Assembly (NCBI GenBank): GCA_964392365.1
Contig: CAYMPH010000002.1
Coordinates: forward strand, 298,000-361,999
DNA: 64,000 nucleotides
Direction of reading: 5' to 3'
DNA from: CAYMPH01 sp964392365
Lineage (GTDB): Bacteria; Spirochaetota; UBA4802; UBA5550
Both the position numbers and the translations under genes were made by a program. Each line of letters begins with the position of its first letter. The stretch's first letter is position 1. The notes under the pieces are model-generated. The model searched no databases, was not told the DNA's origin, and worked only from the letters and a program-made list of their open reading frames with translations. Positions 1-8,803 of this stretch are shown piece by piece.

Positions 1-1309
1 ACGACATTTCTATCTTGTGAATGCTCGATGTTGCAATACCTATCCCGAAAAGAAGTATTCCTCCGAGTGCTGCCCATTCCCTGGTTGTCATGGGCCCCAG
101 TATGCTTTTTTGAACTTCAATTATTTCTTTTGATAATTTTGGATTTTCATTTTTTCTGTAAACAAACTTGAGAAGCGCCATCAGCAGAACAAGCATTAAT
201 AAAAACGAAGGTATTGATGCATAGAACCAGTATATCCAGGTAAATTGCTCCTGAACCTGAGTCGGGAAAAGTCCGAATACAACAAAATGTATTGCTTTAC
301 TGCTTAAAAAAGCAGATGAAAAGAATGTAAATCCCATAAAGGCTGTAGCAGCAAGTAAATTTGCTGCAGATCCTTTTTTCTCATATCCAAGAGATTCGAT
401 CATATCATTTAAAATTGGAACAGCCATGACTATTCTTCCATTCGCAGAAGGGAGAAGGGGAGTCATGATGATACCTGTAAAGAGAAGTGTTCTTGCATGC
501 CAGTATTGTGACATGGGGAAATATTTCAGCATGTTGATAACAAGGCGGAAAGTGAGACCGGATGAAACCAGAACCGAACTTATTCCAAAAATGCTCATAG
601 CCATAAAGAAACTGTCATTTGTGAATCCGGATAAAGCGACTCTGGCTGGAGCAATCTGAAGAATAATAATGACTATAATTGCGAGCAGGCTGGGAACAAA
701 TTCATTAGCAAGCCTGAAAATCCACATAAGAACTGTAGCTGATGCAACAGTGAGAAATATAACCTGTTCCCATTTAAAACCCGTGTTGTTGAGTGCAAGA
801 TAAACTACCGGAGGAATAATAAGAGTTGCAATCCATCCGATAATTTTTATTGTAGAATCATCGTCTTTTATTATTTTTTTGGCTTTTGTAACTTTATCCA
901 GTTTTTCAAAAGAATAATGGTTTATAAGAGATCCATAAGCACTGTCTTTAAAATGTTTATTATTTATTAAAATATCATCAAAAGTATCTCTTGGAATTGA
1001 AATTATTTCTGAAGATTCAGCAGCAACAGCATTCAGGAGAAATTTTGTATCTTTTCTTATTGATTCTTCTCCAAAAGATCCTGAATCAATAATTTTTATA
1101 CTTCTTCTTTCAGATTTCAGCTCTATTTTTCCGGAAATGATAAAAAATATTTTATTTGCCTGATCTCCGGTTTTATAAATTTCCTCGCCTGCTTTAAATG
1201 TTTTATTCTCAATGAACGGCAGAAGACGTACTATGTCTTTTCTTGTGCAGGTCGAAAATAGATCAGCTTTTAATAATAGTTCTCCAATATGCTTCTGATT
1301 GTTATTCAT
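1..1309 (-). CDS. Cyclic nucleotide-binding domain fused to SLC13/DASS-type transporter (3' end outside window)
   Basis: Reading leftwards from the ATG at 1307-1309, an open frame runs off the window edge, giving about 436 residues without a stop. Residues about 15-130 look like a cyclic nucleotide-binding/Crp-type beta-roll (LLPFIENKTFKAGEEIYKTG, then IFFIISGKIEL and SGSFGEES-like turns). After a short linker come hydrophobic segments from about residue 155 with the small-residue signature PLLPSANGRIVMAVPIL, typical of the divalent anion:Na+ symporter (SLC13/DASS) superfamily. The family imports di- or tricarboxylates or sulfate across the inner membrane; the substrate cannot be told here. 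The fused sensor suggests transport gated by cAMP or a related nucleotide (inference). The C-terminal part is missing, so integrity is unknown. Confidence 0.75.
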   Translation of the reverse strand, partial: MNNNQKHIGELLLKADLFSTCTRKDIVRLLPFIENKTFKAGEEIYKTGDQANKIFFIISGKIELKSERRSIKIIDSGSFGEESIRKDTKFLLNAVAAESSEIISIPRDTFDDILINNKHFKDSAYGSLINHYSFEKLDKVTKAKKIIKDDDSTIKIIGWIATLIIPPVVYLALNNTGFKWEQVIFLTVASATVLMWIFRLANEFVPSLLAIIVIIILQIAPARVALSGFTNDSFFMAMSIFGISSVLVSSGLTFRLVINMLKYFPMSQYWHARTLLFTGIIMTPLLPSANGRIVMAVPILNDMIESLGYEKKGSAANLLAATAFMGFTFFSSAFLSSKAIHFVVFGLFPTQVQEQFTWIYWFYASIPSFLLMLVLLMALLKFVYRKNENPKLSKEIIEVQKSILGPMTTREWAALGGILLFGIGIATSSIHKIEMS

Positions 1310-1485
1310 TTTTTTTTCCAGATTGAAATTTAATTATGCGCTATTATAACGCATTACTGAAAGAATTTTATAATGCTGAAATTATATTAAAAGTTTAAAT
1401 ATGTATATATTATTAAAAAGTATAATATAAAAATCAAGTATTAATCAATTTTAATGATTATAAATTTATAATAAAAGTGTATTTG

Positions 1486-2577
1486 TTATATTTTAAAGAT
1501 TTTTGAAATGTTGATATCGGATGGTTTAACCGGGATTGAAATAATTTTTCTATTTTTATATGATGATAGATATATAGAATGGATTATTTCTAGAGATCTG
1601 TAGCCATCTGATCCTGATGAATGGATTGATGTTTTCTTTGATTTAAGAATATCATATGCTTCTTTATATAATTCTGTAAAACAATTATTCGGGCTGAATG
1701 CTGGAAATTTAACTTCCTTTAAATCAAAAAATCCTTTATACAGACTGGATTTTTTATTAAGAAAGAGCCTATTGTAGCCGTTTCCGATGATTATTGATCC
1801 TTTTGTGCCTGACAGTTCAAGTTCGAATACAAAATATTTTCTATTTCCTCCTGCTTCAATAAAAATATCAATTCCTGTTTCGCTTTTCAGCCAGGCGCAG
1901 GCTCTGTCTTCAAATCCGTAATTTCTGTTAATTCTCGTGAATTCCCCTGAAACATTTGAAATTTCTCCAAAGAGAAAACGTATTATATCAATTAAATGTG
2001 TTCCATCATGAAGGAGAGGGCCGCCACCCTGTTTTATAAATGAATCACCTCTGAAACCGCCCGTCAGCATGAGGCCTCTTGCGCTTTTTATTTCGCCGAT
2101 TATTCCATCATCGATAATTTTTTTAACTTTTCTGTATCTGGCGTCATATCTTCTTTCGTGATTAATTATTAATTGAGTTCCATTCAAAGCGCAGGCATCC
2201 AGAATCTTTTTTGCAGATTTTAAATCATACGATATCGGTTTTTCAAGGATAATCAGCCTGGTTCCATTTTCAGCTGCGCATATTGCAATGTCTGAGTGGG
2301 TTTCTGTCCATGTGGCAATTACTGCAAGATCGGGCTTTTTTTCTTTTAATAGAATTCTGTAATCGTTGAATAGAAATTCATTTTTTATTAATGCTTTTTT
2401 TCCGAAATATTCAAGTCTTTCTTTATTTAAATCACAGGCGCAGGTGAATTTTATTCCGGCTTTATCAGCCCCGCCTGAATGAGTGCATGGTTTTCGTCTT
2501 AGTTTGTCTTCTTCAAGAAGGAATCCGATTCTTCCGCATCCTATTAGAGATGCTTCAAATTCCTGTGGCTTTGTCAT
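1486..2577 (-). CDS. Gfo/Idh/MocA family NAD(P)-dependent oxidoreductase
   Basis: A 363-residue protein with an N-terminal Rossmann motif GCGRIG (residues 13-18), the family EKP motif (LEKPIS, about residue 110) and the C-terminal-domain motif GGGPLLHDGTHLIDIIRFLFGE. This is the standard two-domain architecture and length. Family members oxidise or reduce sugars, inositols or sugar-nucleotide derivatives; the substrate is not visible. Its ATG overlaps the stop of the upstream glutamine synthetase-family gene by 4 bases (ATGA), so the two are almost certainly co-translated. The pairing hints at a small biosynthetic step joining an amide-forming ligase with a dehydrogenase, rather than bulk nitrogen assimilation (inference). 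Confidence 0.85.
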   Translation of the reverse strand: MTKPQEFEASLIGCGRIGFLLEEDKLRRKPCTHSGGADKAGIKFTCACDLNKERLEYFGKKALIKNEFLFNDYRILLKEKKPDLAVIATWTETHSDIAICAAENGTRLIILEKPISYDLKSAKKILDACALNGTQLIINHERRYDARYRKVKKIIDDGIIGEIKSARGLMLTGGFRGDSFIKQGGGPLLHDGTHLIDIIRFLFGEISNVSGEFTRINRNYGFEDRACAWLKSETGIDIFIEAGGNRKYFVFELELSGTKGSIIIGNGYNRLFLNKKSSLYKGFFDLKEVKFPAFSPNNCFTELYKEAYDILKSKKTSIHSSGSDGYRSLEIIHSIYLSSYKNRKIISIPVKPSDINISKIFKI

Positions 2578-3896
2578 AAAATTGGTAGGTATTCGTTAAT
2601 TTCGTAGTCAGTGATTGTGCTGTTGAATTTGCTGATTTCATGTTTTTTGTTTTCGATAAAAGAATTAAATACAGTTTCACCGAGTGTTTCAAACATGAGC
2701 TCGCTCTTTTCAAATTCTGCAAGTGCCTCATTCAGCTGTTTCGGCAAAGGACGTATTCCTTTTTTCTCAAAATCAGCCACGTCAAAATTTTTATCAGTTT
2801 CAACTTGAGAAGGCAGTTCGTATTTATTATCAATTCCTTTTAATCCGGCTGATAAAATAACAGATAAAGCCAGATACGGATTGCATGACGGATCCGGTAT
2901 GCGAAGTTCAACTCTCATGGAATTGGGTTTATCCGGTTTGCACTGCGGTACGCGTATGAGGGCAGACTGGCTTGTGGTGCTCCAGGTAATATGAGTGGGT
3001 GATTCGAAACCGAATATCAGCCTCTTATATGAGTTGATCCACTGGTTTGTAACAGCGCAGAATTCGCTGGAATGTTTCATGAGGCCTGCAATATATTGTT
3101 TACCCTTCTCAGATATTAAGTTTGAATTTCTGGTGTCGAAAAAAATATTTTCATCTTCTTTAAATAGCGATTGGTGAATATGCATTCCAGATCCATTCTG
3201 GGTTGCGTGAGGTTTCGGCATAAAAGAAGCATATATATTGTTGAGCTGGGCTATTTCTTTTACTATAAGCCTGAAGGACATAATATTGTCTGCAGTTGAA
3301 AGCGCATCAGTATGTCTTAAGTCAATTTCATGCTGGCTGTATGCTGCTTCATGATGTGATGTGAGCACATCTATTCCCATGTTTTCAAGTGTTAGTACTG
3401 TCTGTCTTCTGTAATCTGAAGCAATATCGAGCGGGGTAAGGTCAAAGTATCCGCCCTTGTCAAGGAATTCAGGTTTTTCTGAATTTTTAAAAAGAAAGAA
3501 TTCAATTTCAGGACCAGTATAAAAAGTAAACCCTTTATCAGCCGCTTTTTTTAAATTCTTTTTTAATATCCATCTTGAATCGCCTTCATACGGTACCATG
3601 TCGCTTGTATAAATATCGCAGAACATCCGTGCAACTGAATCCTCCTGCGGTCTCCATGGGAGAATTTTAAATGTTGAAGGATCCGGAATTGCAAACATTT
3701 CCCTTTCATCTTTTCTGATGAAACCCTGAAGAGTTGAACCGTCAAATCTTACTCCTTCTTCAAGCGCGTCTTCTAACTCTTCAATTGTAATTGCAAAGCT
3801 TTTTAGAAATCCCAGTATATCCGTGAACCAGAGTCTGATGAATTTTACTTTGCTGTCATGAGCAAGTTTTAATATATAATCTTTATTATTGTCCAT
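2574..3896 (-). CDS. glnA: Type I glutamine synthetase family protein (glutamate-ammonia ligase or related amide ligase)
   Basis: 440 residues, the length of the short GSI class that lacks the adenylylation loop. Catalytic signatures are present: FDGST (51-55), GPEIEFF (128-134), HHEAAYSQHE with E183 and E190, NGSGMHIHQ (234-241), NSYKRL (288-293), ESP flap glutamate (E299) and ELRIPDPSCNPYLA (330-343). One canonical position differs: the usual NRS motif before IRxP reads SQS (Q310), removing the arginine equivalent to Arg339 of enterobacterial GS. Either a divergent GlnA or a specialised gamma-glutamyl ligase is possible. It is translationally coupled to the downstream Gfo/Idh/MocA gene and follows the tail-anchored gene after 18 bases, so all three form one minus-strand operon. 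Confidence 0.82.
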   Translation of the reverse strand: MDNNKDYILKLAHDSKVKFIRLWFTDILGFLKSFAITIEELEDALEEGVRFDGSTLQGFIRKDEREMFAIPDPSTFKILPWRPQEDSVARMFCDIYTSDMVPYEGDSRWILKKNLKKAADKGFTFYTGPEIEFFLFKNSEKPEFLDKGGYFDLTPLDIASDYRRQTVLTLENMGIDVLTSHHEAAYSQHEIDLRHTDALSTADNIMSFRLIVKEIAQLNNIYASFMPKPHATQNGSGMHIHQSLFKEDENIFFDTRNSNLISEKGKQYIAGLMKHSSEFCAVTNQWINSYKRLIFGFESPTHITWSTTSQSALIRVPQCKPDKPNSMRVELRIPDPSCNPYLALSVILSAGLKGIDNKYELPSQVETDKNFDVADFEKKGIRPLPKQLNEALAEFEKSELMFETLGETVFNSFIENKKHEISKFNSTITDYEINEYLPIL

Positions 3897-3914
3897 TTGT
3901 AATTCCTAATTTAA

Positions 3915-4907
3915 TCAGAATAGGAAAACCAGCATGAGAAAAAGTCCAACGATAGCAAGGAACAGAGCGATCATTAAAAAAATACCTTTCATTGAGCTTT
4001 TTTCTTCAGGCACACCTGCAGCTCCTGCAGCATTTTTTTGCGGCTGTAATTTGTTTTTTGTTATCACTCCATCAACTTCCGGATCGTATAAGCGGAGTTT
4101 TACCTGATTCTGTTCTTCAGTAATTTTGCCGTAAACTCCTGATCCGATTTCTGTCAGAATTTCAATGGGATCGTTTTTTCCCGGACCGGATTTAATATCA
4201 ATTACTGTCATAGGAGTCGGAAGGACTTTTTTATTGTTTTCCTCCCATAGGCCAAGAAGGTCGATGAAATATTTTGCTCTGTCTGTTTTTGGTTCAATTC
4301 TTGCCATAATTTTATCGCCGATTTTAAGCTGATATATCGGCTTGCCGTTTACCGGCGAAAGTATTGCTTTTACAGGTATTACAACAGTACCGTCGGGAGT
4401 GTTAAAGGTGTCAGCCTGCTTTTCTACTTCAGCTACTTTCGGCTTGTTTCTGTTTTCACGCACTTCTTTTATTTCAAGAGGAGTTATTTCCTGAATGCCT
4501 GTTTCAAGAATCATATTCTTATCGTGAATTATTCTATTGATAATATCATATAGGGTTATATCAAGATTTTTATAATCATAATTGTATGTGCTTTCAAATA
4601 TAAGATTTGTCAGTGCAGCATCATTTGCAACTTTAGTAAATTCACCCATGATTGCATTTGTAAGGTTCATGTTGAAATTACCTTTCCATTTTAAATCTGC
4701 AATCGATTCTTCAAATTTATCCCAGTTCGTATGGGGCTCAAGGTCAAAAACTGATGAATAGGTGGAAATAACAGAAGAGCACAGGTCAATTTTTCTGTAG
4801 TTGGTAAAAAAAATTATAAACTGGCCGAATAGATTCTGTTCAGGCGCCTTTAATCGGCCTTTTACTATAAGTATATTTTCAATTACTGTTTGGTTATCAT
4901 CAGGCAT
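3915..4907 (-). CDS. Unknown protein with C-terminal membrane anchor
   Basis: 330 residues not matched to a family I can name. There is no signal peptide, and residues 1-150 are mostly soluble and mixed. A linker of charged residues (VRENRNKPKVAEVEKQ) precedes a beta-rich middle region with repeated short strands (IPVKAILSPVNGKPIYQLKIGDKIMARIEP). The last about 22 residues are one hydrophobic helix (GIFLMIALFLAIVGLFLMLVF), so the protein is probably tail-anchored with its bulk in the cytoplasm. First gene of the operon with glnA and the oxidoreductase. The 192-base gap to the divergent gene at 5100 should hold promoters for both sides. Confidence 0.7.
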   Translation of the reverse strand: MPDDNQTVIENILIVKGRLKAPEQNLFGQFIIFFTNYRKIDLCSSVISTYSSVFDLEPHTNWDKFEESIADLKWKGNFNMNLTNAIMGEFTKVANDAALTNLIFESTYNYDYKNLDITLYDIINRIIHDKNMILETGIQEITPLEIKEVRENRNKPKVAEVEKQADTFNTPDGTVVIPVKAILSPVNGKPIYQLKIGDKIMARIEPKTDRAKYFIDLLGLWEENNKKVLPTPMTVIDIKSGPGKNDPIEILTEIGSGVYGKITEEQNQVKLRLYDPEVDGVITKNKLQPQKNAAGAAGVPEEKSSMKGIFLMIALFLAIVGLFLMLVFLF

Positions 4908-5099
4908 GTTTTTTCCAGATATTTTTATTTTTACAAAAAATTAAATTATTGACTAATTAACAATGTGATAGAAAAAAATAATGAACAATATAATTGTTTA
5001 CATAATGCACTAATAATTAATTTTAGGAATAGATACGGGATAATTATAATATTGTCAATACTAATTTATGTATTTCCTGTTTATTCATGGAGGGACTAA

Positions 5100-5600
5100 A
5101 TGTCTGCAAGAAAATATACTGATAATGAACTTGAATCAAATGATTCTTCTGAGGGGAAATCAGCTCATTCACATAATAAAAAAACATTTTTAAATACTTT
5201 CCCGAGAATACTGGCATTTGTTCTTATCGCGGGAACAGCGGTCTATCTTATTTATAAAGGGATAGGCGTTGGCAATGGGGAATTTTATATCTCAGATAAA
5301 GAAATAACATCCAGCAGCGATGCAAATCCTATTAAGGAACTTAAATCCGGATCCAGGCTGTATTTTTTAGTTTCAAAAAAATTTACTGATCTGAATGCTA
5401 ATAAAGTTGTAATTAAAATTGAAACCCAATCAGGCTCTGATTATAAAACCTTCAAGCATATAACATATGAAATTTCAGATGATTTTAACAGGATCGCTGC
5501 ATATGTCCCTGAACAGTATTTTAAAAGCAGAGGAAAATTCCGAATTTCAGCATTGATAGATAATAATACGGTAACTTCCTATGAATTTACTGTAAATTAG
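5100..5600 (+). CDS. Unknown single-pass membrane protein
   Basis: 166 residues. The N-terminal about 32 residues are hydrophilic and serine/lysine rich. A single transmembrane helix follows at about 37-55 (ILAFVLIAGTAVYLIYKGIGVG), then an about 110-residue extracytoplasmic domain of predicted beta strands (LYFLVSKKFTDLNANKVVIKIETQSG). The start is supported by a strong Shine-Dalgarno sequence (GGAGGG about 6 bases before the ATG). No family recognised. Followed by tandem AT-rich hairpins (5608-5643), so it may be transcribed alone. Confidence 0.75.
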   Translation: MSARKYTDNELESNDSSEGKSAHSHNKKTFLNTFPRILAFVLIAGTAVYLIYKGIGVGNGEFYISDKEITSSSDANPIKELKSGSRLYFLVSKKFTDLNANKVVIKIETQSGSDYKTFKHITYEISDDFNRIAAYVPEQYFKSRGKFRISALIDNNTVTSYEFTVN

Positions 5601-5607
5601 CCTGATT

Positions 5608-5643
5608 CAAATCTTCTGATTTTAAAAATCTTCTGATTTTTTA
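5608..5643 (+). terminator. Tandem AT-rich hairpins, possible weak terminator
   Basis: Two direct copies of ATCTTCTGATTTT lie back to back immediately after the stop at 5600. Each folds as AAATC-TTCT-GATTT, and the second is followed by a short T run. The stems are short and A+T only, so function as a terminator is uncertain. Confidence 0.35.
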
Positions 5644-5664
5644 GATATTTTCTGCCGATATAAA

Positions 5665-5778
5665 ATGATAAGAATTTATTTTAAATATCTGTTGTTTTAT
5701 TGCGCTTTAATACTGTTTCTTCTTTCTTTTCAAAGAAGATATGAATATTCTAATTTTTTATCGGGGAATTTAATATGA
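5665..5778 (+). CDS. Possible 37-residue membrane peptide coupled to next gene
   Basis: ATG at 5665 opens a 37-residue frame with a hydrophobic core (YLLFYCALILFLLSF) followed by QRR. Its TGA (5776-5778) overlaps the ATG of the next gene (5775) in the ATGA manner typical of translational coupling. No clear Shine-Dalgarno is seen. An 8-base inverted repeat (TCTTCTTT/AAAGAAGA) lies inside it. It could be a real small membrane protein or a chance frame. Confidence 0.35.
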   Translation: MIRIYFKYLLFYCALILFLLSFQRRYEYSNFLSGNLI

Positions 5779-7031
5779 AAAAAATAGTTCTGTTTATCAG
5801 TCTTTTTATATTCAGCTTCGGTCTGTCTCCTCTTTTTTCATCTGCTGATCAGTCTTCAACCGAAAGGATATTAACTGAGAATAAAAATTTCATTGAATTT
5901 ATAAATATATGCATCACAAATTTTGCCGGAAATAAAACAGAAGATTACAGAAAAATTTTCACAAAGCATTTTAATGCTGATATTGCTTATCTTCAGGGAG
6001 ACTACAAAAGGTCTTTCAAGAATGTATATTCTTCACAGGGGGATATGGCAAAAGTCTTTGATGAAATTGTGAAAAATATTTACCTTGAGGATTCAAAAAA
6101 TATTCTTGATGAGCTTGCTCCGGGTGTAATTAAATCTAAAAATGCTAAAGCAAGACTTTATCTTTCTCTCGGATACAGGGACAGAACAGTAAGCTGGACA
6201 TATTATATAGTTGGTGAAGCATCAAATCCGAAACTTTTTTCATACAAATTATATAAATATCTTGATGCAATTGATATGGCAAGACGGGCTAAAAGATATG
6301 GTTTCCTTGCGTTATATGAAAGTCAGAATATAGAATCCAAAAAGAAAATTTATCAGCATATGCTGAAGCTGGAAAATGATAAAGGAAATCTTTTTTATAA
6401 AAGATTTATCGGAAAAACTGATCAGGCCTTACTTGATGAGCTCGCTAAAACTTACGAAGATATAGAAAAAAATGAAACTGCCGCAGATCAGCCTGCTGCT
6501 GATAAAAAAGATGAAAAGGTTTCCGATAAAGATAAAGATAAAAATATATCATTTGAAAAGAAAGTTGAAAAAAGAATCCGCTTTAAGCAGGAGAAAAGAA
6601 CAGCTGAGTACATGCAAAATGGCGAATTTGAAAAAGCATCTGATATTATCCATCAGTATGTTGATGATTATAATTATAAGCTGATTCTATCTACATTTAA
6701 GGCGCTTTCCACTGAAACCCCGCCTGCTAATGAAGCAGATAAAACAGCAGCAGCTGCTGCTGCAAAATTGGATTTTAATAAATTTGCAGTTCATCTTGAT
6801 GATAATTATTTGAGAATGGTAAAACCTTCTGTGCTTGATTCTCTACTCGGGACTGTTAAAGTTGAAGATAAGGTCGAAGCCAAAAAAGACGAAAAAACTG
6901 AAAAGCCTGCCGAACCCGGAAAAGATGCAGTTAAAGACGTAAAAGATTCTGATAAAAAAGAAACTCTTGAAAAAAAAGAAAATGTGCAGCCGGTTGATAA
7001 GAAAGAACCGGTAAAGGAGAATGTTAAATAG
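5775..7031 (+). CDS. Secreted/periplasmic protein with charged low-complexity tail
   Basis: 418 residues with a clear N-terminal signal peptide (KKIVLFISLFIFSFGLSPLFSSA, cleavage likely near residue 25). The mature part is helical; residues 60-210 have no recognised domain. A Lys/Asp/Glu/Ala-rich spacer sits at about 233-260 (DQPAADKKDEKVSDKDKDK), followed by another helical block. A strongly charged Lys/Glu/Pro tail covers the last about 60 residues, which suggests an extended envelope linker. A 59-residue gene begins 2 bases after its stop, so they are co-transcribed. Function unknown; no repeat family is certain. Confidence 0.7.
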   Translation: MKKIVLFISLFIFSFGLSPLFSSADQSSTERILTENKNFIEFINICITNFAGNKTEDYRKIFTKHFNADIAYLQGDYKRSFKNVYSSQGDMAKVFDEIVKNIYLEDSKNILDELAPGVIKSKNAKARLYLSLGYRDRTVSWTYYIVGEASNPKLFSYKLYKYLDAIDMARRAKRYGFLALYESQNIESKKKIYQHMLKLENDKGNLFYKRFIGKTDQALLDELAKTYEDIEKNETAADQPAADKKDEKVSDKDKDKNISFEKKVEKRIRFKQEKRTAEYMQNGEFEKASDIIHQYVDDYNYKLILSTFKALSTETPPANEADKTAAAAAAKLDFNKFAVHLDDNYLRMVKPSVLDSLLGTVKVEDKVEAKKDEKTEKPAEPGKDAVKDVKDSDKKETLEKKENVQPVDKKEPVKENVK

Positions 7032-7033
7032 AT

Positions 7034-7213
7034 ATGAGCGCAGAAGATAAAAAATTTGAACTAATAAAAGCAATTGATAAACAGCTGAGAAGCAATATAG
7101 CTGATCTTTATATGGCTCTAAATGATATAAACGACCCTGCTAAATCAATTGAAATGCTTTCTATACATGCTGCAATGCTTGTTGATATGATCAATGAGTT
7201 TAAAAAGAAATAA
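7034..7213 (+). CDS. Small (59-residue) helical protein, unknown function
   Basis: ATG at 7034, only two bases after the preceding stop, opens a 59-residue frame ending at 7213. The predicted peptide starts MSAEDKKFELIKAIDKQLR and is charged and helical throughout, with no membrane segment. GGAGAA about 15 bases upstream lies inside the previous gene and could serve as a weak ribosome site. Tight spacing and sensible amino-acid composition support a real gene in an operon with the secreted protein. No family recognised. Confidence 0.6.
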   Translation: MSAEDKKFELIKAIDKQLRSNIADLYMALNDINDPAKSIEMLSIHAAMLVDMINEFKKK

Positions 7214-7376
7214 AAGTATTTTTTAAAGATTATTCAGTTAAATTTGAATTATATAATCGATTCAGATCATATTTACAGCAAAAAAAGATATCATCCCTGT
7301 TCTTAAATAATATTAAAAATCTTTTTCTTTTATTCTCCATTTCCGCTCATGGGGAATAAAAGAGATTTAATCCTGA

Positions 7377-7405
7377 TTGACATTAAAAAATTCTTGCAAT
7401 AATAA
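7377..7405 (+). promoter_or_regulatory. Candidate sigma-70-type promoter for PDZ lipoprotein gene
   Basis: TTGACA at 7377-7382 with a 17-base spacer to TAATAA at 7400-7405, about 48 bases before the ATG at 7453. Confidence 0.5.
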
Positions 7406-7452
7406 ATTCGCGCAGGATATATAGCAGTAAATCATATTTTGCGGAGGCTGAA

Positions 7453-7842
7453 ATGAAAAGCCGGATCGTTTTGAATATTTCAATTATACTGTCATTTTTT
7501 CTGATTTTAACTGCAGCTTCCTGCCGGAATCCTGATACTTCGGTTCCTGTTAAAAATGGAATTCTTGGAATAGAAGTTCCTATCGGATCGGGCAGAGTGA
7601 CGAAAGATGCTCCTTATGTGGTAGTCGGTGTATACGAAGATAGTCCTGCTTACAAGGCCGGTATCAGGCCGGATGATATAATACTTCAGATCGATGGAAT
7701 TGATATAACCGGAATGGAGCATGAAAGTATTTTTAAAAATCTTCTGCAGGGAAAGTCCGGATCAAAAGTATCTTTCCTTATTAAAAGAAAAGATCAGACG
7801 CTTATAATCGAAGCTATAAGAGCAAGAAGGGCAAAAGATTAA
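7453..7842 (+). CDS. PDZ-domain lipoprotein
   Basis: 129 residues. A lipoprotein signal ends in the lipobox TAASC (Cys at about 24), so it should be lipid-anchored in the envelope. Residues about 38-125 are a single PDZ domain: GILGIEVP carboxylate-binding loop, YEDSPAYKAGIRPDDIILQIDGIDITGMEHESIFKNLLQG and SKVSFLIKRKDQ. It has no protease domain, so it is probably an adaptor or peptide-binding scaffold rather than a DegP-type enzyme. The start is supported by GCGGAGG 7 bases upstream. It is followed by a possible tiny membrane ORF and the HDOD gene. Confidence 0.85.
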   Translation: MKSRIVLNISIILSFFLILTAASCRNPDTSVPVKNGILGIEVPIGSGRVTKDAPYVVVGVYEDSPAYKAGIRPDDIILQIDGIDITGMEHESIFKNLLQGKSGSKVSFLIKRKDQTLIIEAIRARRAKD

Positions 7843-7851
7843 TTTTTTATA

Positions 7852-7947
7852 ATGTTAAAAAATATTTTTTTTAAAATACTCGCGGCACTGATTGCGCTTA
7901 TTCTGATAATATCTTTATTCGATATCATATACTGGATATTTTATTGA
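7852..7947 (+). CDS. Possible 31-residue single-helix membrane peptide
   Basis: ATG at 7852 to TGA at 7945-7947 encodes a 31-residue peptide that is almost entirely one hydrophobic helix (ILAALIALILIISLFDIIYWIF). It sits 9 bases after the PDZ lipoprotein stop and 3 bases before the HDOD start. The position and clean helix argue for a real small protein; the lack of a good Shine-Dalgarno argues against it. Confidence 0.4.
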   Translation: MLKNIFFKILAALIALILIISLFDIIYWIFY

Positions 7948-7950
7948 AAT

Positions 7951-8802
7951 ATGGAAAAAAATTTAATAGCTAAAGTAAAAGCATCCATAGATAAAATGCC
8001 TCCTCTTTCCCCTGTTGTAAATAAAATAATTCAGGTAGCCAACAACGTCACTTCAACAGCTCAGGAACTGACTGATGTAATTCAGATGGATCCTGTATTA
8101 ATGGCTAAAATGCTTAAAATGGTTAACAGCGCTTATTTCGGTCTTTCAAATGATATCAGGTCTCTTAAGCAGGCAGTAGTTATGCTTGGAATCAATACAA
8201 TAAAAAATGCAGCTCTTTCTTCCGTTGTTCTCGGCAATATCAGCATTAATAAAAATTCTTCAATTGATGGGGAATCTTTCTGGACTCATTCTTTCGGAGT
8301 AGGCATTGCATCCAAAATTATTGCAAAGAAGATCGGGATTGATTCTAAATTGCTCGAGGAGTATTTTGCTGCAGGACTCATGCATGATATCGGCAGGATA
8401 GTTATTAATAATTTTTTTCCTGAAGAAATGAAAAAAATACAGGAAATCCTTTCTGACAGAAAATATCCTATACTTGAAGTGGAGAAAAATGTTCTGGGGT
8501 TAACTCACGAGGAAATCGGCATTGCAATCGGAAAAAAATGGCAGTTTGAAAATAATTTTTTATATGCCGTTGGAAAACACCATAATCCGGTTACAACAGG
8601 AAGTTCATCCATTTATTCAATGATAGTTTCAGTTGCTGAAACCTCAGTGCGCATTCTTGATCTGGGTAATTTTAATGAAGGGAGCATAGAACCTGTTTCA
8701 AATGATGTATGGCGTGTTCTGGGTCTTGACCAGGATATAGTCCTGAATGAAATATCTTCACTGGAATCGGAAATTCAGAAGGCAAGGTCCTTTCTGCAGT
8801 AA
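7951..8802 (+). CDS. HDOD-domain signalling protein
   Basis: 283 residues. Residues about 12-210 form an HDOD domain: MPPLSPVVNKIIQVANNVTSTAQELTDVIQMDPVLMAKMLKMVNSAYFGLSNDIRSLKQAVVMLG is a textbook opening. The central MHDIGR retains an HD pair, although the domain is usually non-catalytic. HDOD proteins act in regulatory and stress signalling and are often linked to cyclic-di-nucleotide or phosphorelay pathways. No output or receiver domain is fused. The MBL-fold gene follows after 1 base, so the two form a unit. Confidence 0.88.
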   Translation: MEKNLIAKVKASIDKMPPLSPVVNKIIQVANNVTSTAQELTDVIQMDPVLMAKMLKMVNSAYFGLSNDIRSLKQAVVMLGINTIKNAALSSVVLGNISINKNSSIDGESFWTHSFGVGIASKIIAKKIGIDSKLLEEYFAAGLMHDIGRIVINNFFPEEMKKIQEILSDRKYPILEVEKNVLGLTHEEIGIAIGKKWQFENNFLYAVGKHHNPVTTGSSSIYSMIVSVAETSVRILDLGNFNEGSIEPVSNDVWRVLGLDQDIVLNEISSLESEIQKARSFLQ

Positions 8803-8803
8803 A

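Noticed and set aside
426..659. Plus-strand 77-residue open frame
   Set aside because: It is antisense to the transmembrane part of the SLC13-type transporter and has no family signal or good ribosome site.
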